A stretch of DNA of 21,106 nucleotides, from contig CANPXA010000011.1 in NCBI GenBank assembly GCA_947585525.1, positions 1-21,106 on the forward strand, in the 5' to 3' direction. Both the position numbers and the translations under genes were made by a program. The stretch is from an uncultured Akkermansia sp. GTDB taxonomy: Bacteria > Verrucomicrobiota > Verrucomicrobiia > Verrucomicrobiales > Akkermansiaceae. Positions 14,844 to 21,106 of this stretch are shown piece after piece. Position 1 is the first letter of the stretch, and every line of letters starts with the position of its first letter. The notes below the pieces were generated by a model. That model was not told where the DNA came from and made no database searches. It saw only the letters and a program-made list of their open reading frames with translations.

Positions 14844-16670
14844 GTGCCGGTATGTCCCAGTTGCAACTCTACGATTCACGCAGGCGCTGATAAGCAGTGC
14901 CCGGTGTGTGGGTATAGTTTGAAACGGGCAGAGGGGGTGTTTGGGGAGGGTATGCTGGAGTTCACGCGAGTGGTGGATGAGGCGGGCGCTCTGATGCACA
15001 GTGAGAGGCTGGAGTTGATGCGTGCGCTGGAAGATATGGAGCGCAACATTCCACCCGTGGCTCTGGGTATCTACATCACTTCTCACGGACAGATCAAGGA
15101 TTTTTGCCCTCATGCACACTGGGCGCTCAATCATGCGCATATTCATCACCCGTCATTCGGTCGCCGCGAACAAGTAAGAGCCATTGAAGATGCGGAGCTT
15201 GTGGAAGGTCGGCGCGGAGAAAATTTGCCGGTGGAGCCCAATAATGCGCTCATGGCCTGGTGGGAGGGATTCCGGAGTCGATTGAGGGATTGGGTGCATC
15301 CGTACCCGCCACCTGTCAAGAAGGAGTGGATGCTGTTGCTTGTGGTGGACGTGCAGCTAGAGGTCGCCTGTTTTTCTTGGGGCTACATGCTGGATCCTTA
15401 TATCAACCCCGATAGCATCAACAGCTGCATCATCGGAGCGCGTCTCTACTTTCGCGAACGGGCGATGGCGGTTGGCTTGCGCCGGGTCATGAAAGCCGCT
15501 GTGACGCAGATAGCATCCTCTTCTCACCGAGTAAACCGACGGATGCGCAAGAGTCTTCTCCTGAGAGGTGAGAGTTTGGCGCTCGCTGCCGTGTTGGCAG
15601 GAACGTCTGCATTCGGTGAGCCGGTACCGATACCTCCGCAGCAGGATGACGCGCCGGCGGAAGAAGTGGAGGAACCGGTTGCCGATGCTCCGGAGCGGAC
15701 GAAAGAACCGGCGCCGGAACCGACGGCGCCCGTACCGAATCGATCCGCCACGGCAACCACCCAACCGCAATGGGACGAGGAGGAATACCGACACCTGCTT
15801 TCCGGGGAATTGCAGGGATGCTACAAGTTGTTGGTGGACCCGCAGGCCCCTCAGAGTCCCGTCGATGATAGTTCTCCTCAGACCGGAAAGTCGCGAGCGG
15901 ACGAGGCACGCATACCGAAGCGTTATTACCGCGAGTACACGCAGGCGGGGCGGGATGGAATTGTGGATCCCCAAGGTCTCCTCAGCACGGTGGAGAGAGC
16001 CGATGTCGAGTACGCGCTTAAGGCTCTCAACGCGCATTCTCGTTACAAACTTTACGTGGGTCTCTTCAAGGCGCAGCAGGAAATACCGATGGAAGTGTCG
16101 GCAGGCACGCTCGTGCGCGCGATAGCGGCTCCCGGGGAGTACGCTGTGTTGCTCTTGTACGGGATGGGCGATAATCCCCGCATGGAGGTGGGTTACCACG
16201 AGATAACGCTCAACGACAGCGACCGTCATAAGTGGCAGGAACAAGCCCAGCTGGAGGCTCGTACCGGCGGCAGCGGAGTTTCAGGTTTGCTCGCCGCAGC
16301 TCAGTCTCTGCATCAATCACTGGAGCCGGCTACGGCCGCTCTCCCCGCACGCGAACAGCGCACATCCATGCAGGTGCCCCTCATTCCCATGGAGATGCGT
16401 GAAGACGAGTCGGCGGAGGAAGTCACGTACAAGGATGAGTTCCTCATGCTCATGGAAAATCCGTACATGAGACCCATCGTTCGGGGTTTCGGAATTCTGG
16501 CCATCCTGGCAGCGCTCGGGGGAGTGGTGTTCTGGCTGAGGAGGCGTTCCGGACATCTGTTGAAGAGCACGCCCGATGTGCGCCTCAGCGCGTTGTACGG
16601 CTCCGGTGTGAGCCGCAATGTGCATTATCTTGAAGGCAGGGAGGCCAAGAAAGCACAACGCATCATCTGA
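14844..16670 (+). CDS. Zinc-ribbon and TPM-like domain membrane protein
   Basis: A 608-residue protein with a GTG start (an in-frame TAA lies at 14826, and no ATG precedes the zinc ribbon). C4, C7, C19 and C22 (CPSC, CPVCGY) form an N-terminal zinc ribbon. About 35-220 resemble a divergent TPM (YgcG-type) domain: VVDEAGALMHSERLELMRALEDME, then WMLLLVVDVQLEVACFSWGYMLDPY. A hydrophobic segment at about 236-256 may cross the membrane. A long Pro/Glu/Ala-rich linker (about 258-320) follows, then a soluble part of unknown fold (about 325-480). A second membrane helix lies at about 543-566 (GFGILAILAALGGVVFWL), with a basic cytoplasmic tail. It stands alone and converges with the aconitase gene. 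TPM assignment is moderate; function is unknown. Confidence 0.75.
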   Translation: MPVCPSCNSTIHAGADKQCPVCGYSLKRAEGVFGEGMLEFTRVVDEAGALMHSERLELMRALEDMERNIPPVALGIYITSHGQIKDFCPHAHWALNHAHIHHPSFGRREQVRAIEDAELVEGRRGENLPVEPNNALMAWWEGFRSRLRDWVHPYPPPVKKEWMLLLVVDVQLEVACFSWGYMLDPYINPDSINSCIIGARLYFRERAMAVGLRRVMKAAVTQIASSSHRVNRRMRKSLLLRGESLALAAVLAGTSAFGEPVPIPPQQDDAPAEEVEEPVADAPERTKEPAPEPTAPVPNRSATATTQPQWDEEEYRHLLSGELQGCYKLLVDPQAPQSPVDDSSPQTGKSRADEARIPKRYYREYTQAGRDGIVDPQGLLSTVERADVEYALKALNAHSRYKLYVGLFKAQQEIPMEVSAGTLVRAIAAPGEYAVLLLYGMGDNPRMEVGYHEITLNDSDRHKWQEQAQLEARTGGSGVSGLLAAAQSLHQSLEPATAALPAREQRTSMQVPLIPMEMREDESAEEVTYKDEFLMLMENPYMRPIVRGFGILAILAALGGVVFWLRRRSGHLLKSTPDVRLSALYGSGVSRNVHYLEGREAKKAQRII

Positions 16671-16680
16671 TACGTATGCG

Positions 16681-16731
16681 GCGCTCCACCCGCGCGAAGC
16701 GCGCTAACATCCAAATCGTAAATCGTAAATA
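16681..16731 (+). repeat. Intergenic repeat family, copy D
   Basis: The mini-hairpin CGCGC (16691-16695), loop GAA, GCGCG (16699-16703) is followed by CTAACATCCAAATCGTAAAT and a second CGTAAATA unit. It fills the 68-bp gap between the convergent TPM-like and aconitase genes. Its tail touches the hairpin at the aconitase stop codon. Confidence 0.82.
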
Positions 16732-16732
16732 A

Positions 16733-16754
16733 GCGGCGTTAGCAATAACGCCGC
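16733..16754 (-). terminator. Terminator hairpin overlapping the acnA stop
   Basis: A perfect 9-bp stem GCGGCGTTA / TAACGCCGC encloses a 4-nt loop (GCAA on the plus strand). It contains the last codons and stop of acnA. On the minus strand it is followed by TTATTTACGATTTACGATTT from repeat copy D, a T-rich tail consistent with intrinsic termination. Confidence 0.7.
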
Positions 16755-19462
16755 AGGACATAGGGAAGAATGCCCCCCGCGCGGAAGTATTCAATCTCGA
16801 TGGGGGTGTCCAACCGCACGATGAGAGGAACGGAGAAGGGTTCTCCCTGGGCGGGATGAACCTCCAGCACAGCCTCCGCGTGGGGCAGGAGGCCGTTGTG
16901 CAGTCCACGGATGTTGAAGGTAGCGTCCTTGAGGTCGCACACCCGTTCGTAGTCCTCAGGGTCGGCAAAGACGAGAGGAAGTACCCCCATGCCGATGAGG
17001 TTGGAGCGGTGGATGCGTTCGAAACTTTTGACGACGACCGCGCGTACCCCGAGGAGCGAGGTACCTTTGGCGGCCCAGTCGCGGCTGGATCCCATGCCGT
17101 AGTCGGAGCCTCCGATGATGATGGTGGGAATGCCCTCGGCTCTGTATGCCATTCCGGCATCAAAGATGAAGGTCGCTCTCCCGTGGGAGTCGTTGTGAAT
17201 TTCTACATCGGGTCGTCGGACGTCAGAGGCGCCGAAGTAGAGGGTGTATCCGCCCTCGACGCCGGGAACCATGCGGTTCTTGATGCGGACGTTGGCAAAG
17301 GTCCCACGTACCATGACCTCGTCGTTGCCGCGTCGGGATCCGTACGTGTTGAAGTCGGATTTTTGCACGCCTCGTTCGGCGAGGAAAAGGCCGGCGGGAC
17401 CCGTCGGTTTGATGGCGCCTGCCGGTGAGATGTGGTCGGTTGTCACGCTGTCGCCGAAGATGCCGAGGGCGCGCGCATTCATGATGTCCCGCAGATCGAG
17501 TTTTTCGCCCGTGTAGGAGTCAAAAAATGGGGGACGATGAATGTAGGTGGAGTCCGCGTTCCACGAGAATGTTGCCCCTCCGGGCGCCGATACCCGCGTC
17601 CATTCCGCCACGCTTTCAGCGTAGCACGCGCTGTATTCTTCCGGAGTGCAGATCTTGGCTTGGGCGGCGGTCAGCTCCTCAGGGGTCGGCCAGAGGTCGC
17701 GCAGGTACACATCCCGTCCATCCTCAGTACGCGCCAGGGGTTCATTTTCCATGTCGATATCCACTCTGCCGGCGAGGGCAAAGGCCACCACGAGAGGGGG
17801 CGACATGAGGAAATTAGCCTTCACGTGCGGATGGATGCGTGCTTCAAAGTTGCGGTTCCCCGACAGGACAGAGCAGGATACCAGCCCGTTCTCCACCACG
17901 GCTTCTTCGAGCGCCTCGTGCAAGGGACCGGAATTGCCGATGCACGTGGTACAGCCGTAGCCGACGATAGAGAAGCCGATGGCATCCAGCGAATCCATCA
18001 AATCATTGTTGGCAAAGGAGATTGCTGTGGCTCGGGAGCCGGGCGCCATGCTGGTCTTGACGTGGGGTGGCACGCGCAACCCGAGCTGAGCCGCTTTCTT
18101 TGCGACCAGTCCCGCAGCGAGCATGAGACTTTCGTTGCTCGTGTTGGTGCAGCTGGTGATGGCCGCCACAAGGATGGAGCCGTCCGTGAGTTCGACCTCG
18201 TGACGGGAGGAGGCCTCCGGATTCCCGGCATCGCCCTGCATGGTGACGCGGATCGGTGCGGTGGGGACGTCCTTGCCGTAGATGTCCTTGCAGATGCGGT
18301 TGCGGAAGGTGGTCTGCAGTTGCTTCAGCGGGATGAGCTCCTGAGGCTTGCGCGGACCCGCTACGGCAGGTTCCACGGTGGAGAGGTCCAGATGCAGCTC
18401 CTCGCTGTAATCGATGTCTCCCGGCATGGGCATCCCGAAAATTCCTTGGGCTCGGTAGTAGGAACGATAGGTTTCCACGTGTTCCCGGGAGCGTCCCGTG
18501 GACAGAAGATAGCCGGCCGAGGTTTCATCCGGCGGGAAGAATCCCATCGTCGCGCCGTACTCGGGAGCCATGTTGGCGACCGTGGCGCGGTCCGGCAGGG
18601 AAAGCGCCGCCGCCCCCTCGCCGAAGAATTCGACAAATTTGCCCACGACTCCGTGTTGCCGCAGCATCTGCGTGATCCGGAGAGCCAGATCGGTAGCGGT
18701 GACCCCGGGTTGCAGACGCCCGGAGAGGTGCACGCCCACGACTTGCGGCGCGAGGAACGTGATCGGCTGCCCCAGCATTCCGGCTTCCGCCTCAATGCCG
18801 CCGACTCCCCAGGCGACAATTCCCAACCCGTTGATCATCGTTGTGTGGGAATCCGTGCCGACGAGGCTGTCGGGGAAGAAGATGTCATCCCGGTGCATGA
18901 CACCGCGAGCGAGACGTTCGAGGTTCACCTGGTGAACAATGCCGGTCGAGGGAGGGACAACGCTGAAGGAGCTGAAGGCTTGTTGCCCCCATTTGAGGAA
19001 TTCGTAGCGTTCGGCATTGCGTTCAAATTCTCGTTTCAAATTTTTGGCGTACGCTTCCGGAAAGCCCGCCCAGTCCACTTGCACGGAGTGGTCCACCACG
19101 AGGTCAACCGGCACCAACGGCTCCATCCCCCCGGCATCTTTTCCACGCGCTTTCACCGCGTCCCTCATGGCCGCCAAATCAACCAACAACGGCACCCCCG
19201 TCAGATCCTGCAGGATGATACGCGCCACAGTGAAGGGAATTTCAAAGTTCGCTTGCTTGGTCGGCTCCCAAGAGGCGAGGTTGTGCACGTCCTGCTCGCG
19301 CACGCGCACCCCGTCGCAGTTGCGCAGCACGCTTTCAAGCACGATGCGCAGGCTCACGGGCATACGAGATATCCCGGGATGCCCCTCTGCTGCCAATGCC
19401 GCCAATGAGTAGTATTTTCCTTCGGAGCCATCGCCCTTCCTGAATGTGCGTAAGGTGTCCAT
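16739..19462 (-). CDS. acnA: Aconitate hydratase A (aconitase)
   Basis: A 907-residue Fe-S enzyme that interconverts citrate and isocitrate in the TCA cycle. The 4Fe-4S ligands are C438 (SCTNTSN), C504 and C507 (GYGCTTCIGNSGPL). Substrate-loop segments VVDHSVQVD, VGTDSHTTMINGLGI and the C-terminal swivel domain (GGSDYGMGSSRDWAAKG, SFERIHRSNLIGMGVLPL) are complete. Length and order match the AcnA/IRP branch, not AcnB. The ATG at 19462 is chosen over an upstream in-frame ATG at 19564 because it gives the family's usual N-terminus (DTLRTF) and lies 13-20 bp after a good promoter, whereas the upstream one would overlap that promoter. It is monocistronic and ends in a terminator hairpin. Confidence 0.96.
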   Translation of the reverse strand: MDTLRTFRKGDGSEGKYYSLAALAAEGHPGISRMPVSLRIVLESVLRNCDGVRVREQDVHNLASWEPTKQANFEIPFTVARIILQDLTGVPLLVDLAAMRDAVKARGKDAGGMEPLVPVDLVVDHSVQVDWAGFPEAYAKNLKREFERNAERYEFLKWGQQAFSSFSVVPPSTGIVHQVNLERLARGVMHRDDIFFPDSLVGTDSHTTMINGLGIVAWGVGGIEAEAGMLGQPITFLAPQVVGVHLSGRLQPGVTATDLALRITQMLRQHGVVGKFVEFFGEGAAALSLPDRATVANMAPEYGATMGFFPPDETSAGYLLSTGRSREHVETYRSYYRAQGIFGMPMPGDIDYSEELHLDLSTVEPAVAGPRKPQELIPLKQLQTTFRNRICKDIYGKDVPTAPIRVTMQGDAGNPEASSRHEVELTDGSILVAAITSCTNTSNESLMLAAGLVAKKAAQLGLRVPPHVKTSMAPGSRATAISFANNDLMDSLDAIGFSIVGYGCTTCIGNSGPLHEALEEAVVENGLVSCSVLSGNRNFEARIHPHVKANFLMSPPLVVAFALAGRVDIDMENEPLARTEDGRDVYLRDLWPTPEELTAAQAKICTPEEYSACYAESVAEWTRVSAPGGATFSWNADSTYIHRPPFFDSYTGEKLDLRDIMNARALGIFGDSVTTDHISPAGAIKPTGPAGLFLAERGVQKSDFNTYGSRRGNDEVMVRGTFANVRIKNRMVPGVEGGYTLYFGASDVRRPDVEIHNDSHGRATFIFDAGMAYRAEGIPTIIIGGSDYGMGSSRDWAAKGTSLLGVRAVVVKSFERIHRSNLIGMGVLPLVFADPEDYERVCDLKDATFNIRGLHNGLLPHAEAVLEVHPAQGEPFSVPLIVRLDTPIEIEYFRAGGILPYVLRRYC

Positions 19463-19481
19463 AATTACTGAGTCCGCGCGA

Positions 19482-19509
19482 AGTATACACATATCCCCCA
19501 CGATTGCAA
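19482..19509 (-). promoter_or_regulatory. Sigma70-like promoter of acnA
   Basis: On the minus strand TTGCAA (19504-19509) and TATACT (19482-19487) are separated by 16 nt. The predicted start is near 19475, giving a 5' leader of only about 13 nt. This supports the ATG at 19462. Confidence 0.65.
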
Positions 19510-19519
19510 GAAGAAAATC

Positions 19520-19575
19520 CGCTCCGCACTCCTTCGCACCGCGCGTGTAGCGCGCTGCATCCAAATCGTAAATAG
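19520..19575 (+). repeat. Intergenic repeat family, copy E
   Basis: Mini-hairpin CGCGC (19540-19544), 5-nt loop GTGTA, GCGCG (19550-19554), followed by CTGCATCCAAATCGTAAATA. Its last bases (CGTAAATA) are themselves the outer part of the hairpin stem ending ispH. It sits between the acnA promoter and the ispH stop. Confidence 0.82.
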
Positions 19576-19606
19576 CCGGAAAGACTTGCCTTGCCGGCTA
19601 TTTACG
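19567..19606 (-). terminator. Terminator hairpin overlapping the ispH stop
   Basis: CGTAAATAGCCGG (19567-19579) and its exact reverse complement CCGGCTATTTACG (19594-19606) form a 13-bp stem with a 14-nt loop. The ispH stop codon (19602-19604) lies in one arm. On the minus strand the stem ends in a TATTTACG arm and runs on into ATTTGG of the repeat, a weak T-rich tail. Confidence 0.65.
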
Positions 19607-20819
19607 AGAGTTGAGAGGAAGGAAAGAACTGTTCCAGCGTTGTTTGTCGCAGGGAGGCGAGGCGCCGGATAACTCCTTCAACGATGTTGTTGGGACATGA
19701 TGCGCCGGCCGTGATGCCTATACGCCACGTGCGTTGAAGATCCGTAGCAAAGTCCGGCAGGGACATGAGCTGCTCGCTCTTGGTCTTCCAATCGAAGGCG
19801 CGCACCTGTTGCAGACTCTTCAGACAGGAAGCGTCACGCACAAAGAAAGTCGGCAGACGGCTCGCAGAAATATGCGCGAGGTGGGAGGTGTTGGAGCTGT
19901 TGTATCCGCCGATGATAAACATGGTGTCCGGCTTGGTTTCGAGCAGGTCAAACAGAGCTTGCTGGCGATCCTGGGTGGCGCCGCAGATGGTATCGTAGGC
20001 GTGGAAGCGCGAGTCGTCTCCATCGCGCTGCTGCACGGCTTCTCTGAGCATCTGTTGCAGTTGGGCTGTTTCTCCCTTCAGCATGGTGGTCTGATTAGCC
20101 ATGCCTATCTCGTTCAGATCCGTGTCCGGATCAAAACCGGCGGAGTGACAGCCCTCGAAATGAGTGAGGAATTGTTCCCTGTCTCCTCCGTGGCGGATGT
20201 AGTCCGCCAGCAGCTCGGCATCACGCTTGTTGTATATGATGAGGAAACGCCCGCGTCCGTCCTCACCGAGGGAATGCGAAGCTGTAGCCATGCTCTCCTC
20301 ATGGTGAACCTTGCCGTGGATGATGCTGGTAATGCCGCGCTGAGCGTAGGAACGCACCCGTTGCCACACCTTCACCACGTTGCCGCACGTGCTGTCCACC
20401 AACTGCACGCCACGTTCTTCAAGCATCTTACGCAACTTCAGAGAGATGCCGAAAGCGGGGATGATGACTACATCCTCGGCGGTGAGGTGCTCATAGCCCT
20501 TGCCGTCGGTATTCCACGGCAGATGGAGCAAGCCCAACGCATCCAGGCGCGCATTCACCTCCGGGTTGTGGATAATTTCGCCGATGAGCCAGACGCGCTT
20601 TCCCTTCATCACGTGGCAGGTGGCATACGCTATCTCGATGGCTCTCTGAACTCCGTCGCAAAATCCGAACGCCTCCGCGAGCCGTATCTCCAAACCGGGC
20701 ACGCGCAACACGTTTTCCCCCATGCGTATCTCATCAATGAGCTCGCTTCCGTAACGACGCACCTCCTCCTGCACCAGCGGCAGTACTTCTTTCCGCCTCA
20801 CGTTGATGCTGCGTGCCAT
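19602..20819 (-). CDS. ispH: 4-hydroxy-3-methylbut-2-enyl diphosphate reductase
   Basis: A 405-residue Fe-S enzyme for the last step of the MEP pathway, reducing HMBPP to IPP and DMAPP. Cluster ligands are C54 (EAFGFCDGV), C145 (DSTCGNV) and C279 (DTICGATQDRQ). EIIHNPEVN, IIHGKVHHEE, HSAGFDPDTDLNEIG, ANQTTMLK and IGGYNSSNTSHL are shared with the long (about 400 aa) cyanobacterial/plastid form rather than the short 310-residue E. coli form. An extra cysteine lies in TAGASCPNN. The ATG at 20819 gives a normal N-terminus; an in-frame ATG at 20864 lies inside tRNA-Leu and is rejected. The gene starts 20 bp after the tRNA with no terminator between, so it is probably co-transcribed with it. Confidence 0.95.
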   Translation of the reverse strand: MARSINVRRKEVLPLVQEEVRRYGSELIDEIRMGENVLRVPGLEIRLAEAFGFCDGVQRAIEIAYATCHVMKGKRVWLIGEIIHNPEVNARLDALGLLHLPWNTDGKGYEHLTAEDVVIIPAFGISLKLRKMLEERGVQLVDSTCGNVVKVWQRVRSYAQRGITSIIHGKVHHEESMATASHSLGEDGRGRFLIIYNKRDAELLADYIRHGGDREQFLTHFEGCHSAGFDPDTDLNEIGMANQTTMLKGETAQLQQMLREAVQQRDGDDSRFHAYDTICGATQDRQQALFDLLETKPDTMFIIGGYNSSNTSHLAHISASRLPTFFVRDASCLKSLQQVRAFDWKTKSEQLMSLPDFATDLQRTWRIGITAGASCPNNIVEGVIRRLASLRQTTLEQFFPSSQLS

Positions 20820-20839
20820 AGTGAAAACCCCTTCCGCGA

Positions 20840-20919
20840 TACCGGCTGTGGGACTCGAACCCACACTCGTTAGAACTCGATTTTGAGTCGAGCGCGTCTA
20901 CCAATTCCGCCAAGCCGGC
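20840..20919 (-). tRNA. tRNA-Leu (CAA)
   Basis: Read on the minus strand, GCCGGCT (20919-20913) pairs with AGCCGGT (20847-20841, one G-U pair), with discriminator A at 20840. The anticodon stem is CTCGA/TCGAG with loop CTCAAAA, giving anticodon CAA (20883-20885) for codon UUG. The T arm is GTGGG-TTCGAGT-CCCAC. The D-arm sequence GGCGGAATTGGTAGACGCG is typical of tRNA-Leu. The variable arm is about 11 nt, on the short side for a class II tRNA. CCA is not encoded. Confidence 0.95.
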
Positions 20920-20932
20920 AAGGAATGCGGTG

Positions 20933-20961
20933 ATTAAACCACAGAGAACCCTATGTGTCAA
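20933..20961 (-). promoter_or_regulatory. Strong sigma70 promoter of tRNA-Leu (and probably ispH)
   Basis: On the minus strand TTGACA (20956-20961) and TTTAAT (20933-20938) are separated by 17 nt, close to consensus. The mature tRNA begins 13 nt after the -10 box, leaving a 5' extension of about 6 nt. No other promoter was seen before ispH. Confidence 0.8.
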
Positions 20962-21008
20962 GTCACTTCTTTATTCGATCAAAGCTAGCAAGACGGCAAA
21001 CCATTGAC

Positions 21009-21091
21009 GATTCAGTAAAGCGGTGAAACCCCGTAATGCCTCAAAAGAAAAAGTCACCGAAGCCCGATGCCTCAAAATAAACGGTCACCCA
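21009..21091. repeat. Tandem direct repeats resembling an IS end
   Basis: ATGCCTCAAAA is followed within 7 bp by GTCACC at 21036-21058 and again at 21067-21089, a 31-bp period. A degenerate third unit (GATTCAGTAAAGCGGTGAAACC) starts near 21009. Regular repeats like these near an edge match the multiple terminal repeats of IS21-family elements. The element's genes would lie beyond the right edge, so the family is inferred. Confidence 0.5.
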
Positions 21092-21106
21092 AGAGCATAG
21101 CATTTT

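Noticed and set aside
15357..16244. A 295-codon open frame on the minus strand
   Set aside because: It is antisense to the zinc-ribbon/TPM protein and its product is Arg-rich without any motif.
17432..19408. A 658-codon open frame on the plus strand
   Set aside because: It lies wholly antisense to acnA, is rich in Gly/Arg/His and has no family resemblance. Long antisense frames are expected here from the GC-biased codon positions.
20820..20864. ispH start at 20864
   Set aside because: That start lies inside tRNA-Leu; the ATG at 20819 gives a normal N-terminus for the long IspH form.
19734..20873. A 379-codon open frame on the plus strand
   Set aside because: It is antisense to ispH and runs into tRNA-Leu; ispH has all cluster cysteines and signature motifs.

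Overview
The window reads as about 21 kb of bacterial chromosome, probably from the Verrucomicrobiota and plausibly a gut, Akkermansia-like lineage. This is an inference from gene content and style: a secreted M60 (mucinase-type) peptidase, a long IspH of the cyanobacterial/plastid type, a secreted FKBP isomerase with an Ala/Pro linker, a zinc-ribbon/TPM membrane protein, weak Shine-Dalgarno sites, and promoters very close to start codons. No 16S gene or other decisive marker is present.

Layout. 1-413 is non-coding and holds a very long hairpin, a pair of direct repeats resembling insertion-sequence ends, and the first copy of an intergenic repeat family. 414-1852 (minus) encodes an FKBP-type prolyl isomerase and a small secreted protein. 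2298-7655 (plus) is a tightly packed run: secreted ankyrin protein, M60 peptidase, TypA/BipA GTPase and a DUF456 membrane protein. 7739-9605 (plus) holds tRNA-Cys(GCA) with its own terminator, then coaD and a cysteine desulfurase. 9665-14585 (plus) is a tryptophan operon, trpE-G-D-C-F, preceded by a leader peptide with a Trp-codon cluster and mutually exclusive antiterminator and terminator stems. trpA and trpB are not in the window. 14844-16670 (plus) is a zinc-ribbon/TPM-like membrane protein. 16739-19462 (minus) is aconitase A. 19602-20819 (minus) is ispH, 20 bp downstream of tRNA-Leu(CAA), which has a near-consensus promoter. 20962-21106 holds tandem repeats that again look like an IS end, so the sequence is probably bounded by insertion elements.

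How it works together. The trp genes convert chorismate to indole-3-glycerol phosphate and appear to be controlled by classical ribosome-mediated attenuation. CoaD and the cysteine desulfurase both touch cysteine-linked cofactor metabolism and sit directly behind tRNA-Cys. The ankyrin and M60 genes overlap by ATGA and are probably translated as a pair for export.

The best candidates for something new are (i) the complete trp attenuator with a possibly leaderless leader peptide, (ii) a five-copy intergenic repeat with a covarying GC mini-hairpin and an AAATCGTAAAT tail, which abuts the terminator hairpin of a minus-strand gene in three of five copies, and (iii) two tRNA genes placed immediately upstream of metabolic genes. 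No defence system, CRISPR array or phage module was found.
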